The notes beneath the pieces are model-generated. The model saw nothing but the letters and a program-made list of their open reading frames with translations. It was not told the origin of the DNA and did not search any database. A stretch of DNA of 64,000 nucleotides from Lacihabitans sp. CCS-44 (GTDB taxonomy: Bacteria; Bacteroidota; Bacteroidia; Cytophagales; Spirosomataceae): NCBI RefSeq assembly GCF_024343735.1, contig NZ_RJUE01000001.1, positions 62,001-126,000 on the forward strand, read 5' to 3'. Numbering within the stretch: the stretch's first letter is position 1; every line of letters starts with the position of its first letter. Positions 8,737 to 16,055 of the stretch are shown here, piece by piece. The translations under genes were made by a program, and so were the position numbers.

Positions 8737-9984
8737 TTATGACAAAACCCAGTGCATCAACAGTGCGGTTAAATATCCACCATAAGTACCTATAGCATAG
8801 CCTAAAACTGCAAAAATCACCCCGACAGGAACCAATGAAGGATGAAAAGCACCAGCTACAACCGATGCCGATGCCGCTCCCCCGATGTTAGCCTGAGATC
8901 CAACCGCTAACATAAAGTAGGGTGCTTTGAGTAATTTACTGGCAACAACAATAAAAACCACATGGATAAAAATCCAAATAATCCCGACCAGAAAAAGCCA
9001 CTTATTATCGGCAACAGCAGAAAGGTCCATTTGCATGCCTATAGAAGCCACCAAAATATACAAAAACAAAGTACCGATTTTTGAAGCACCCACATATTCC
9101 AACTCTCTCAATTCAGTTCGAGAGGCTAATATTCCGAAAATAGTAATAAAAAATACCACCCAGAAAAAGTTTGAAGTCAAACTGAATTTTTCGAAATGCG
9201 GATAGTTTTCTTTAATAAAAGGGGTAATTATATCTGCCAAAAAATATGAGATTCCAGTAAAAACAAACGCCACTGCGGTAAGTTTAAGGTAGTCGTCAAA
9301 AGTAGGAATCCGCTCCTTTTGTCCTTTTAATGCTGAAATCTTATCTCTCATTTCGTCCACAACAGCACTATCGGCTCCAAGCCATTTGTTGATTTTATTG
9401 TTATTTACCACCCCAATCAACAAAACCGCCAACCAAGTTTCGGCCACCAAAACATCCACCGCCACGCATTGAGAAAAAACATGGGCACTTGGCTGAAGAA
9501 TTTCCTTCAAAGCAGTTTGGTTTGCTCCTCCCCCAATCCAACTTCCTGCAATGGTCCCCAATCCTCGCCAAACTTCATTTTCGGTACCCATATAAAAAAT
9601 CTCGGGCTTGAAGCTACTCACAATTTTAACGGCCAATGGTCCGCCAATTATTACCCCCAAAGTTCCTGCTAAAAACACCAAAAGGGCTTTTAAGCCAAGC
9701 TTTTTGAGCATTTCTACATCAAGACTGAGTGTAAATAACAATAAACATGCTGGTAACAAATATTTGGAAACAAAGGGGTAAACACCTGAACTCTCTCCTG
9801 AAATTAAGCCAAAAGTATTAAGCACTCCAGGCAAAAAATAGCACAATAATATAGGAGGAAAAATTTTGAAAAAACCTTGAATGAGTTTGTTAGGCGACTT
9901 GGCCAATTGAAAAATAAGCAGCAAAAGAAAGAAAAGAATAGCCGCCACCACGGCATCGTTGGTTATAATAGCTTCAGGTTTCAT
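8737..9984 (-). CDS. DUF819 family multi-pass membrane protein
   Basis: Integral membrane protein of about 415 residues with roughly ten hydrophobic segments. The family signature GLGTIAGSWIGGGANQTALKEI lies near residue 140, and a second glycine-rich repeat, VGSQANIGGAASASVVAG, near residue 370, which is typical of DUF819/YjcL proteins. Their transport substrate is not established. The ATG at 9984 is preferred to an in-frame TTG at 10002 because the latter lies inside the predicted -7 promoter box. The neighbouring Wzi-like gene follows on the same strand. Confidence 0.85.
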   Translation of the reverse strand: MKPEAIITNDAVVAAILFFLLLLIFQLAKSPNKLIQGFFKIFPPILLCYFLPGVLNTFGLISGESSGVYPFVSKYLLPACLLLFTLSLDVEMLKKLGLKALLVFLAGTLGVIIGGPLAVKIVSSFKPEIFYMGTENEVWRGLGTIAGSWIGGGANQTALKEILQPSAHVFSQCVAVDVLVAETWLAVLLIGVVNNNKINKWLGADSAVVDEMRDKISALKGQKERIPTFDDYLKLTAVAFVFTGISYFLADIITPFIKENYPHFEKFSLTSNFFWVVFFITIFGILASRTELRELEYVGASKIGTLFLYILVASIGMQMDLSAVADNKWLFLVGIIWIFIHVVFIVVASKLLKAPYFMLAVGSQANIGGAASASVVAGAFHPSLVPVGVIFAVLGYAIGTYGGYLTALLMHWVLS

Positions 9985-9999
9985 TCGGTAAAATTTTGT

Positions 10000-10007
10000 C
10001 AAATATA
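10000..10007 (-). promoter_or_regulatory. -7 promoter element for the DUF819 gene
   Basis: Reads TATATTTG on the minus strand. A TTTG lies at 10031-10034, 23 bases upstream, within the accepted spacing range. It leaves a leader of about 10 nt before the ATG at 9984. Confidence 0.6.
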
Positions 10008-10143
10008 CACAATCTCAACCGCCCTAAAAACAAAACACACAATCTACAAAACGAGACTGTGTGTCGCAATTACACTTCATCAACAAACTAAAAACCAAAT
10101 AATATTTTTGTTAAAATATTTTTCTGAAACAAATATGCAAAAA

Positions 10144-10192
10144 AAAGGGCATGAAAAAAATAAATCAAACATTTTTCTTTCTCACGCCCTTT
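10144..10192 (-). terminator. Rho-independent terminator of the tRNA-like RNA
   Basis: Arms at 10144-10154 and 10182-10192 form an 11-bp stem (one G-U pair) around a 27-nt AT-rich loop. On the minus strand the second arm runs into eight T residues. It lies just 3' of the encoded CCA of the RNA at 10196-10366. Confidence 0.8.
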
Positions 10193-10195
10193 GCA

Positions 10196-10366
10196 TGGCT
10201 GTAGGAGGGGGAGTCGAACCGCCCACGATGCAGTTAGCCAAAGAGCAAAATTTGGTGGTCAACCCCAGTCGGAACTGAAAAAACCCGTTCGGCTTTACTC
10301 TTCGTTTATCCTGTAACCATCACCCCCGAGACAGGAGGGCACGGCTGCCAATTTCGTCATCCTACA
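10196..10366 (-). ncRNA. 171-nt tRNA-like RNA with a giant variable-region insert
   Basis: Read 5' to 3' on the minus strand, 10366 down to 10196. Acceptor arms 10366-10360 (TGTAGGA) and 10206-10200 (TCCTACA) pair perfectly over 7 bp, followed by G and an encoded CCA at 10198-10196. U8-G9 is followed by a 3-bp D stem (ACG/CGT) enclosing AAATTGGCAGC, a leucine-tRNA-type D loop with the GG pair. Next is a 17-nt anticodon-like arm: stem CCCTC/GGGGG, loop CTGTCTC. The T-loop is TTCGACT on a 5-bp stem with one C-C mismatch. Between the anticodon arm and T arm lie about 97 nt instead of 4-20. These contain GATG/CATC and GTTA/TAAC pairs, an AAGAG/CTCTT pair and a CAGT-TCCG-ACTG hairpin. It has its own promoter and terminator. 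Not tmRNA: no tag frame or typical termini. Translational function is unproven. Confidence 0.75.
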
Positions 10367-10412
10367 GTATTATTAAGAACTCAATTGTTTTCGTCTCTCT
10401 CTGAAAACATTA

Positions 10413-10420
10413 CAAAGGTA
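10413..10420 (-). promoter_or_regulatory. -7 promoter element for the tRNA-like RNA
   Basis: Reads TACCTTTG on the minus strand, an exact TAnnTTTG match. It is 46 bases upstream of the mature 5' end predicted at 10366, implying a leader of roughly 40 nt for 5' processing. No clear -33 TTTG. Confidence 0.55.
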
Positions 10421-10556
10421 ATACCATTTTCTGATTCGATAAAAATTATTTATCATTTTATTCAAAAAATATGATTCTGTTTATTAATTTCGATATAAAA
10501 CTAAATAAAATTTAGAAAAATACCTATATCTTACATTTCTACTAAACATTTTTTAG

Positions 10557-11018
10557 ATGATAAAAGAAAATATTGACGAAATAGACCTAAAGATTCTTAG
10601 AATATTGATAGAAGACGCCAAGGTTTCCTACGGAGATATTGGTGAAAAAGTGTTTTTGTCACCAGGAGCGGTGCATACAAGAGTAAAAAAAATGGAGTAT
10701 ACAGGTATCATTACGGGTAGCAGCATCAGTGTAGACACCAAAAAACTGGGCTGGGATATAGCTGCTTTTTTGGGCATTTATCTCGAAAAAAGCGAACAAT
10801 ATGATGATGTGGCCGCCCAACTAAAAATGATTCCAGAGATAGTGAGTATCAATTACACCACCGGAAATTATAGTATATTTGTGAAATTGATGTGCAGAGA
10901 CACCGCCCATTTGAGAAGTGTATTGCACGATAAAATTCAAAAAGTACAAGGAATTCAACGAACAGAGACTTTTATTTCGTTAGAAGAAAGTCTCTCTAGA
11001 ACAGCACCGATTATTTAA
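10557..11018 (+). CDS. Lrp/AsnC family transcriptional regulator
   Basis: Feast/famine-type regulator of 153 residues. The N-terminal winged helix spans about 5-60 (DEIDLKILRILIEDAKVSYGDIGEKVFLSPGAVHTRVKKME), with the usual D-x-x-D-x-x-I-L opening. The C-terminal ligand-binding and oligomerisation domain is about 70-150 (GIYLEKSEQYDDVAAQLKMIPEIVSINYTTGNYSIFVKLMCRD). Such proteins bind amino acids or related effectors; the ligand here is unknown. The DUF1460 gene starts 2 bases after its stop, so they form an operon. Divergent to the tRNA-like RNA unit. Confidence 0.93.
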   Translation: MIKENIDEIDLKILRILIEDAKVSYGDIGEKVFLSPGAVHTRVKKMEYTGIITGSSISVDTKKLGWDIAAFLGIYLEKSEQYDDVAAQLKMIPEIVSINYTTGNYSIFVKLMCRDTAHLRSVLHDKIQKVQGIQRTETFISLEESLSRTAPII

Positions 11019-11020
11019 AA

Positions 11021-11830
11021 ATGAAAGCTCTTTTTCTATTTCTATTTATCTGCCTATTAAGCACAAATCTGGCGGCTCAGTTTAATCAAAAACTCGTTGA
11101 GGAAAAACTAAAATTACCTCAAAAAGCGAGCGTCGATGAGACTATTCTACAGATTGGCCAGACTTTTCTAGGTTTGCCTTATGAAGGAGGAACACTCGAA
11201 GGCCCAGAAGAAAAGCTAATTTGTAAACTCGATGCTTTTGATTGCTACACATTTGTGGAGAACGTGATGGCTATAAGCTTGGCCAAACATTCAGAGCAGC
11301 CAACTTTTGAAAACTATATGAAAATTTTACAAGATTTGAGATACCGAAATAGCAAAATTGACGGCTATGGCTCGAGGATTCATTATTTCACAGATTGGGC
11401 CAAAACAGCTGAGAAGAATAATTATTTGAAAGATTTAAGTCCGATTTTAGGTGTAAAAATGGATAAGCCAATAAACTTTATGAGTCAGCACCGAAACCTC
11501 TACCCTTCATTTGCGAAAGACGATAAAGTGTTGGAGGACATTATTTTGATGGAAAAAAAATTAGCCAAAAAGGCCATTTATCATATCAAAAAAGAGGACT
11601 ATTCTACTTATGAGCCAGCCATAAAAACTGGAGATATCATTGCGTTTACGAGCACGGTGGCTGGATTAGACGTAAACCACGAAGGTTTTGCAGTAAGAAA
11701 AAATGGAAAACTTTATTTGATGCATGCTTCCATCGAGAAAAAAAAGGTGATAATCTCTGAAGAAACGCTGCAACAATATCTAATGAGAATTAAAAAGCAC
11801 GCTGGAGTTATGGTGTTGAGAGTGAGTTAA
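11021..11830 (+). CDS. DUF1460 (NlpC/P60-like amidase-type) exported protein
   Basis: Exported protein of 269 residues with signal peptide MKALFLFLFICLLSTNLAAQ. The family is related to NlpC/P60-type cysteine peptidases and is annotated as N-acetylmuramoyl-L-alanine amidase-like. The probable catalytic Cys is in AFDCYTFVENV near residue 75. Further motifs are TFLGLPYEGGTLEG (about 48-61) and a possible catalytic His in GLDVNHEGFAV near residue 225. A cell-wall fragment or amide substrate is inferred from family only. Follows the Lrp gene by 2 bases and overlaps the convergent subtilase by 4 bases. Confidence 0.85.
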   Translation: MKALFLFLFICLLSTNLAAQFNQKLVEEKLKLPQKASVDETILQIGQTFLGLPYEGGTLEGPEEKLICKLDAFDCYTFVENVMAISLAKHSEQPTFENYMKILQDLRYRNSKIDGYGSRIHYFTDWAKTAEKNNYLKDLSPILGVKMDKPINFMSQHRNLYPSFAKDDKVLEDIILMEKKLAKKAIYHIKKEDYSTYEPAIKTGDIIAFTSTVAGLDVNHEGFAVRKNGKLYLMHASIEKKKVIISEETLQQYLMRIKKHAGVMVLRVS

Positions 11831-13365
11831 TTCCTCCACAGAATTTCTATTATTTGGTCTTTCAAAATCACAGTTGACTGCCTTACACTTTCATTCTTTT
11901 TGATTTCAAGCCTTCCGTTTATAGGTTGAACAAACTCCTGAGAAATCACATTTCTAGCATCTCTTTTATGAAAAATCACAATTCCTTCATTCTGAGTGGT
12001 TTTAATGATGATATTTTTTTTAGCTTTTCTAGTTTCTGTTTTCTTTGAAATAACCCCCTTCCTTTCAAAATGCTCAATAATCTTTTTGCTATCTGGGAAT
12101 CCATAGCCTACAAAATTATTTGGCGATGATGAAAGGCTACCAGAAAGTTTCAGAATTCCCTTGACTTCTGAAGATTTGAGATTTGGATTCTTTTCGAGCA
12201 TTAACGCGACAATTCCTGTTACTATTGGAGCCGCTAAAGATGTCCCAAACTCAGAATAAACTGTCAGGTCGGGCTTTATAAAATTCACATTTTCAACACC
12301 TTTACTACTGTAGGCCATTTTCAACCCATTGTCGTCATTGGCACCAACACTTATCACTTCCTCTACATCTCCTGGAGTAGAAACTATGCCTCCCCATGCT
12401 TTATTTTCGCCTTCATTACCAGCCGAAACCACCAAAATCATTCCCTTTTCATTCACCGCCATTCTTGCTCCTTGTCCTATCAAACTCGTTTTGCCGTCCA
12501 TTTGCTCGGGCTTATAACTTTCAGCAGGATTTGTAAAACCAGTAGCATAACCGAGCGAAGAATTGGCCAATCTTACACCTAAACTATCTAGCCATTCAAT
12601 GGCCGCAATCCAATTATCTTCTTCGACTCTCGCTTCTTTTTGGGAAGATTCGGTTCGGGCAAAGTAAAAATTGGATTTGAGACCAAGTCCAAAAAGTTGC
12701 TTTTTAAGAGGATTAAAACCTGCAATTGCGGTGGTAACCATGGTGCCGTGAATCTCGCCTTCAGATTTTTTTTCTCCATAAAAGTCGATTTTGGGAGGAC
12801 TGAAGAAATCTTTTGTTTCTTTAATTTGCTTATTTTCAAACAAGTGTTGTAGATTTTTGTCCTCATTTGCACCAAAAAAACCACCATCAATCACGCCAAT
12901 GTCCACACCTTCACCCAGCCAACCTTTTTCAATAAAAGCCCCAGCATTAATTTGATGCAATGGATAGGAAAGATAAAGACCGTCTTCATTTCGAGGAATT
13001 TTATTTGAAGCCAAATTTTGATAATTATTAATCTTTCTAATTTCTTTTACGAAAGGAAAAGATTGAACTTTAATCTTCTCATTATCAGTCAAATAAACTG
13101 AAACCGCATTAAACCAGCGACTTACATTTTGAATCCTAAAACCTGCATCAGAAAGTTCTTGGACTTGCTTTTGACTTGGTCCAAAATCTGATTTCTGAAA
13201 AATTTCTAGATTAATATTTCTCCTATTTTGATAGGTTTTAAGCGAAACTGGTTGTGATTTGAAAAAATCTCTTTCCTTAAAAAACACCCAGTATTTTTCC
13301 TGTGCATGAGAAACAGAAATTGTAAAAAGCAAAAAAAACAAAATTCTACCCTTCAAACTATTCAA
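11827..13365 (-). CDS. Subtilisin-family (S8) serine peptidase, exported
   Basis: Secreted subtilase of 512 residues. Signal peptide at about 1-21 (ending SVSHAQ), then a propeptide-like region to about 135. Catalytic triad: Asp in DIGVIDGGFFGA (about 155), His in EIHGTMVTTAIAG (about 206) and Ser in EFGTSLAAPIVTG (about 380). The oxyanion Asn is in VVSAGNEGE. The C-terminal 100 residues look like a beta-rich extension, without a full T9SS tail. The start is TTG at 13365; no nearer ATG retains the signal peptide, and a TATATTTG element lies 25 bases upstream. Confidence 0.92.
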   Translation of the reverse strand: MNSLKGRILFFLLFTISVSHAQEKYWVFFKERDFFKSQPVSLKTYQNRRNINLEIFQKSDFGPSQKQVQELSDAGFRIQNVSRWFNAVSVYLTDNEKIKVQSFPFVKEIRKINNYQNLASNKIPRNEDGLYLSYPLHQINAGAFIEKGWLGEGVDIGVIDGGFFGANEDKNLQHLFENKQIKETKDFFSPPKIDFYGEKKSEGEIHGTMVTTAIAGFNPLKKQLFGLGLKSNFYFARTESSQKEARVEEDNWIAAIEWLDSLGVRLANSSLGYATGFTNPAESYKPEQMDGKTSLIGQGARMAVNEKGMILVVSAGNEGENKAWGGIVSTPGDVEEVISVGANDDNGLKMAYSSKGVENVNFIKPDLTVYSEFGTSLAAPIVTGIVALMLEKNPNLKSSEVKGILKLSGSLSSSPNNFVGYGFPDSKKIIEHFERKGVISKKTETRKAKKNIIIKTTQNEGIVIFHKRDARNVISQEFVQPINGRLEIKKNESVRQSTVILKDQIIEILWRN

Positions 13366-13389
13366 TTGAGCCTATTTTTTATATTATTG

Positions 13390-13397
13390 CAAATATA
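13390..13397 (-). promoter_or_regulatory. -7 promoter element for the subtilase gene
   Basis: Reads TATATTTG on the minus strand, about 25 bases upstream of the TTG start; supports that start over downstream alternatives. Confidence 0.5.
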
Positions 13398-13409
13398 ATC
13401 TGAAATAAA

Positions 13410-14684
13410 ATGAGGTACGAAAAAATCGCAAATAGCTTTTACATAGAAAACCGAAAGAAGTTTGCAGAAAAAATCTTACCCAATTCTGTAGCCATTTTTT
13501 CAACCAATGATCCGCTACCCACCAATGCCGATGGAACTTTTGGATTTGTTCAGAATAGTACTTTTTTTTATTTGACAGGCATCGACCAAGAAGATGGCTA
13601 TTTAATCATCGACAAAAGAAAAACACCTCATAAAGAAACGCTTTTTGTAAGAGAAACCAACGAAAAAATAAGAGTTTGGGAAGGAGAAATGCTTTCTAAA
13701 GAAGAAGCAAGGGAGATTTCTGGAATTGAAAATGTGGAATGGAGTTCTGAATTTTGGAAAATTGCAGCAGATAATTTAAACGATTGTATAAATATTTACA
13801 CACACATAGATTTGAGTCAAGGAAAAGGGACTGCTTTCAGGTCGAGAGAGAAATATCTAACCACACTTTTGAAAAGAAAATTTCAGAATAAAAACTTTTT
13901 GAATTCAGCAGAAATAACTGATGAACTGAGACTTATAAAACATCCTTTGGAAATAATTCAAATAAAAAAAGCCATAGAAATTACCAAAGCAGGGTTTGAA
14001 AGAGGAGCGAAATTTCTCAAAAATGGCATTTATGAATTTGAGTTAGAAGCAGAAGTAAGCCACGAATTTTATAAACGAAGATCCAGAAATCATGCCTTTC
14101 AACCCATTATGGCTTCAGGCAAAAATGCTTGTGTGTTGCATTATATCACCAACAATGAAATTTGTAAAAATGGAGACTTGATTTTGATGGATTTCGGAGC
14201 GGAATATGGCAATTACAAAACTGATATGACCAGAACTTTGCCCATAAATGGCAAATTTTCAGACAGACAAGTTGAAGTTTATCAATCTGTTTTGGATGTT
14301 ATGCAAGCCATTAAAAAACAAATGGTAGTTGGAAACACAATAGACAATCTCAAAAAAGAAACACAAAATCTGATAGGTAAAGAATTGGTAACACTTGGAA
14401 TTTGCAGTACTAATGAACTAAAAAACGACCCAAAGACGATTCTAAAATACTTTCCGCATGGCGTTTCGCATCATCTCGGTTTAGATGTGCATGATGTTGG
14501 GGATAGAAAAAGACCTTTGGAAGCTGGAATGTTATTAACTTTGGAGCCAGGAATATACATCAACGAGGAAAATCTCGGAATCAGGCTTGAAAACGACATT
14601 TTGATCACTCAAGACGGGAATGAAGATTTAATGAAAGACATTCCTCTGGAAATAATAGAAATAGAAAATTTAATGAAAAAATAA
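13410..14684 (+). CDS. Xaa-Pro aminopeptidase (M24B, aminopeptidase P)
   Basis: Dinuclear-metal aminopeptidase that removes N-terminal residues preceding proline. The N-terminal creatinase-like domain spans about 1-170 and the pita-bread catalytic domain about 180-420. Metal ligands are visible: LMDFGAEYGNYKTDMTRT (two Asp), HGVSHHLGLDVHD (His), TLEPGIYI (Glu) and IRLENDILIT (Glu). At 424 residues it matches the PepP type. It is divergent from the subtilase and followed 54 bases later by an OsmC gene. Confidence 0.93.
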   Translation: MRYEKIANSFYIENRKKFAEKILPNSVAIFSTNDPLPTNADGTFGFVQNSTFFYLTGIDQEDGYLIIDKRKTPHKETLFVRETNEKIRVWEGEMLSKEEAREISGIENVEWSSEFWKIAADNLNDCINIYTHIDLSQGKGTAFRSREKYLTTLLKRKFQNKNFLNSAEITDELRLIKHPLEIIQIKKAIEITKAGFERGAKFLKNGIYEFELEAEVSHEFYKRRSRNHAFQPIMASGKNACVLHYITNNEICKNGDLILMDFGAEYGNYKTDMTRTLPINGKFSDRQVEVYQSVLDVMQAIKKQMVVGNTIDNLKKETQNLIGKELVTLGICSTNELKNDPKTILKYFPHGVSHHLGLDVHDVGDRKRPLEAGMLLTLEPGIYINEENLGIRLENDILITQDGNEDLMKDIPLEIIEIENLMKK

Positions 14685-14738
14685 AGTTTAGCAGGGCAAA
14701 AGAATAAACTTGGCGACTTTGCGAGAAAAACAAAATAT

Positions 14739-15155
14739 ATGAAAACCTCGAAAATCACTTACAATGGTGGCTTGAACACCGAAATGACACACCTGAAATC
14801 AGGAAAAACAGTTATCACAGACGCACCAACCGACAACAACGGCAAGGGCGAAGCCTTCTCTCCTACAGATTTGGCGGCGACTTCACTGGGTGCTTGTGCG
14901 ATAACTGTAATTGGCATAGCAGCCCAAAATGCAGGACATGAGTTTAAAAATTCTGAAGTACAAATTACCAAAATAATGACTTCGGAAGCTCCAAGAAAAA
15001 TTGCCAAAATAATCGCTGAGTTTGACTTTACTTGTGAGCCTCCTTTATCGGATAACGATAAAAAAAGATATGAAAGAGTAGCACTTACTTGCCCGGTTTC
15101 ACTGAGCTTACATCCTGATATTGAGCAAGAAATGATTTTTAATTGGCTTAATTGA
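14739..15155 (+). CDS. OsmC family protein
   Basis: OsmC/Ohr-fold protein of 138 residues. These cytoplasmic proteins often reduce organic hydroperoxides through two Cys. Here one Cys is in LGACAITVIGIAAQ (about 52) and another in ALTCPVSLSLH (about 116), matching the OsmC pair. The motif SPTDLAATSLGACA is characteristic. It overlaps no gene but ends 2 bases before the xerD ATG, suggesting cotranscription. Peroxidase activity is inferred from the conserved Cys. Confidence 0.9.
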   Translation: MKTSKITYNGGLNTEMTHLKSGKTVITDAPTDNNGKGEAFSPTDLAATSLGACAITVIGIAAQNAGHEFKNSEVQITKIMTSEAPRKIAKIIAEFDFTCEPPLSDNDKKRYERVALTCPVSLSLHPDIEQEMIFNWLN

Positions 15156-15157
15156 GC

Positions 15158-16048
15158 ATGACATGGCTCGACCATATCAAGAACTTCAAAAATTACCTGA
15201 AACTCGAACGAGGGCTTTCGGGTAATTCTGTCGAATCTTACGTCAGAGATGCCGAAAAACTCTTTCAGTTTTGTGGAGAAGCTAAATCGCTTGCAAAATT
15301 AAAAGACGAAGATATTCACAACTTCTTGGTCTTTTTGAATGATTTGGGACTTTCAGCCACTAGTCAAGCCAGAATTTTGAGCGGAATAAAGGCTTTTTTT
15401 GAATATTTATTTATTGAGAAAATAGTAATTTATGACCCCACCGAACTCATTTCTTCTCCAAGAATTACCAGAAAATTACCAGAAACGCTTCATTTGCACG
15501 AGATAGAGGCTATGATAGCCAACATTGACCTAAGTACTCCCGAAGGTCCTCGAAACAAAGCAATTATAGAAATAATGTACAGCTGTGGCTTACGAGTTTC
15601 AGAGCTAATCAGTCTCAAAATATCCGATTGTTTGTTTCAAGAAGGTTTTATAAGGGTAGTTGGAAAAGGCAACAAAATGCGGTTGGTACCCATTGGAAAT
15701 GAAGCCATTAAGTTTTCTAAAATCTATCTTCATGGAGTACGTATTCAGCTTAACATTGAACAAGGTCAGGAAGATTTTCTTTTCTTGAATCGTCGAGGAA
15801 AAGCCCTTAGTCGGGTGATGGTTTTCATAATCATAAAAGACCTGGCCGAGAAAGCGGGAATTCATAAAAGTATCTCTCCACATACGCTGAGACACAGTTT
15901 TGCAACGCATTTGGTTGAGGGTGGAGCTGATCTTCGAGCCGTTCAGGAAATGCTTGGGCATGAATCCATTATTACTACCGAAATTTATACGCATCTCGAC
16001 AGAGCCTATTTGCAACAAACTTTGAAGGAATTTCATCCGAGGGGATGA
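15158..16048 (+). CDS. xerD: Site-specific tyrosine recombinase XerD-type
   Basis: Tyrosine recombinase of 296 residues; XerC/XerD resolve chromosome dimers at dif. The N-terminal SAM-like core-binding domain spans about 1-90 (LDHIKNFKNYLKLERGLSGNSVESYVRDAEKLFQF). Catalytic residues are Arg in SCGLRVSEL, Lys in VGKGNKMRLVP, His-x-x-Arg in PHTLRHSFATHL, His in LGHESI and Tyr in TTEIYTHLD. The ATG at 15158 is preferred over the TTG at 15152 that overlaps the OsmC stop. No integron, phage or transposon genes surround it, so a housekeeping Xer role is likely; XerC versus XerD assignment is by similarity only. Confidence 0.92.
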   Translation: MTWLDHIKNFKNYLKLERGLSGNSVESYVRDAEKLFQFCGEAKSLAKLKDEDIHNFLVFLNDLGLSATSQARILSGIKAFFEYLFIEKIVIYDPTELISSPRITRKLPETLHLHEIEAMIANIDLSTPEGPRNKAIIEIMYSCGLRVSELISLKISDCLFQEGFIRVVGKGNKMRLVPIGNEAIKFSKIYLHGVRIQLNIEQGQEDFLFLNRRGKALSRVMVFIIIKDLAEKAGIHKSISPHTLRHSFATHLVEGGADLRAVQEMLGHESIITTEIYTHLDRAYLQQTLKEFHPRG

Positions 16049-16055
16049 GTTGATT

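Larger units (their letters stand above)
10003..10556. other. Intergenic region holding the tRNA-like RNA unit
   Basis: No protein gene is supported here. A plus-strand open frame that runs through it (to 10278) is the antisense of the RNA and encodes the GGGVEPP-type peptide usually seen across tRNA T arms. The stretch 10430-10556 upstream of the Lrp gene is AT-rich and without a recognisable promoter box. Confidence 0.6.

Noticed and set aside
9877-10278. 133-codon plus-strand frame across the RNA region
   Set aside because: It is antisense to the DUF819 start and to the tRNA-like RNA, and the peptide contains the GGGVEPP string that arises when a tRNA T arm is translated backwards.
10196-10366. 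tmRNA or intron-containing tRNA
   Set aside because: tmRNA would be about 350-400 nt with a tag frame ending in an ALAA-type sequence, which is absent. A group I intron would interrupt the anticodon loop and carry conserved core segments; here the anticodon arm is intact and the insert follows it.
15158-16048. Integrative element or prophage marked by a tyrosine recombinase
   Set aside because: The protein is a standard Xer recombinase of 296 residues, in a housekeeping setting with no phage, attachment-site or transposition genes.
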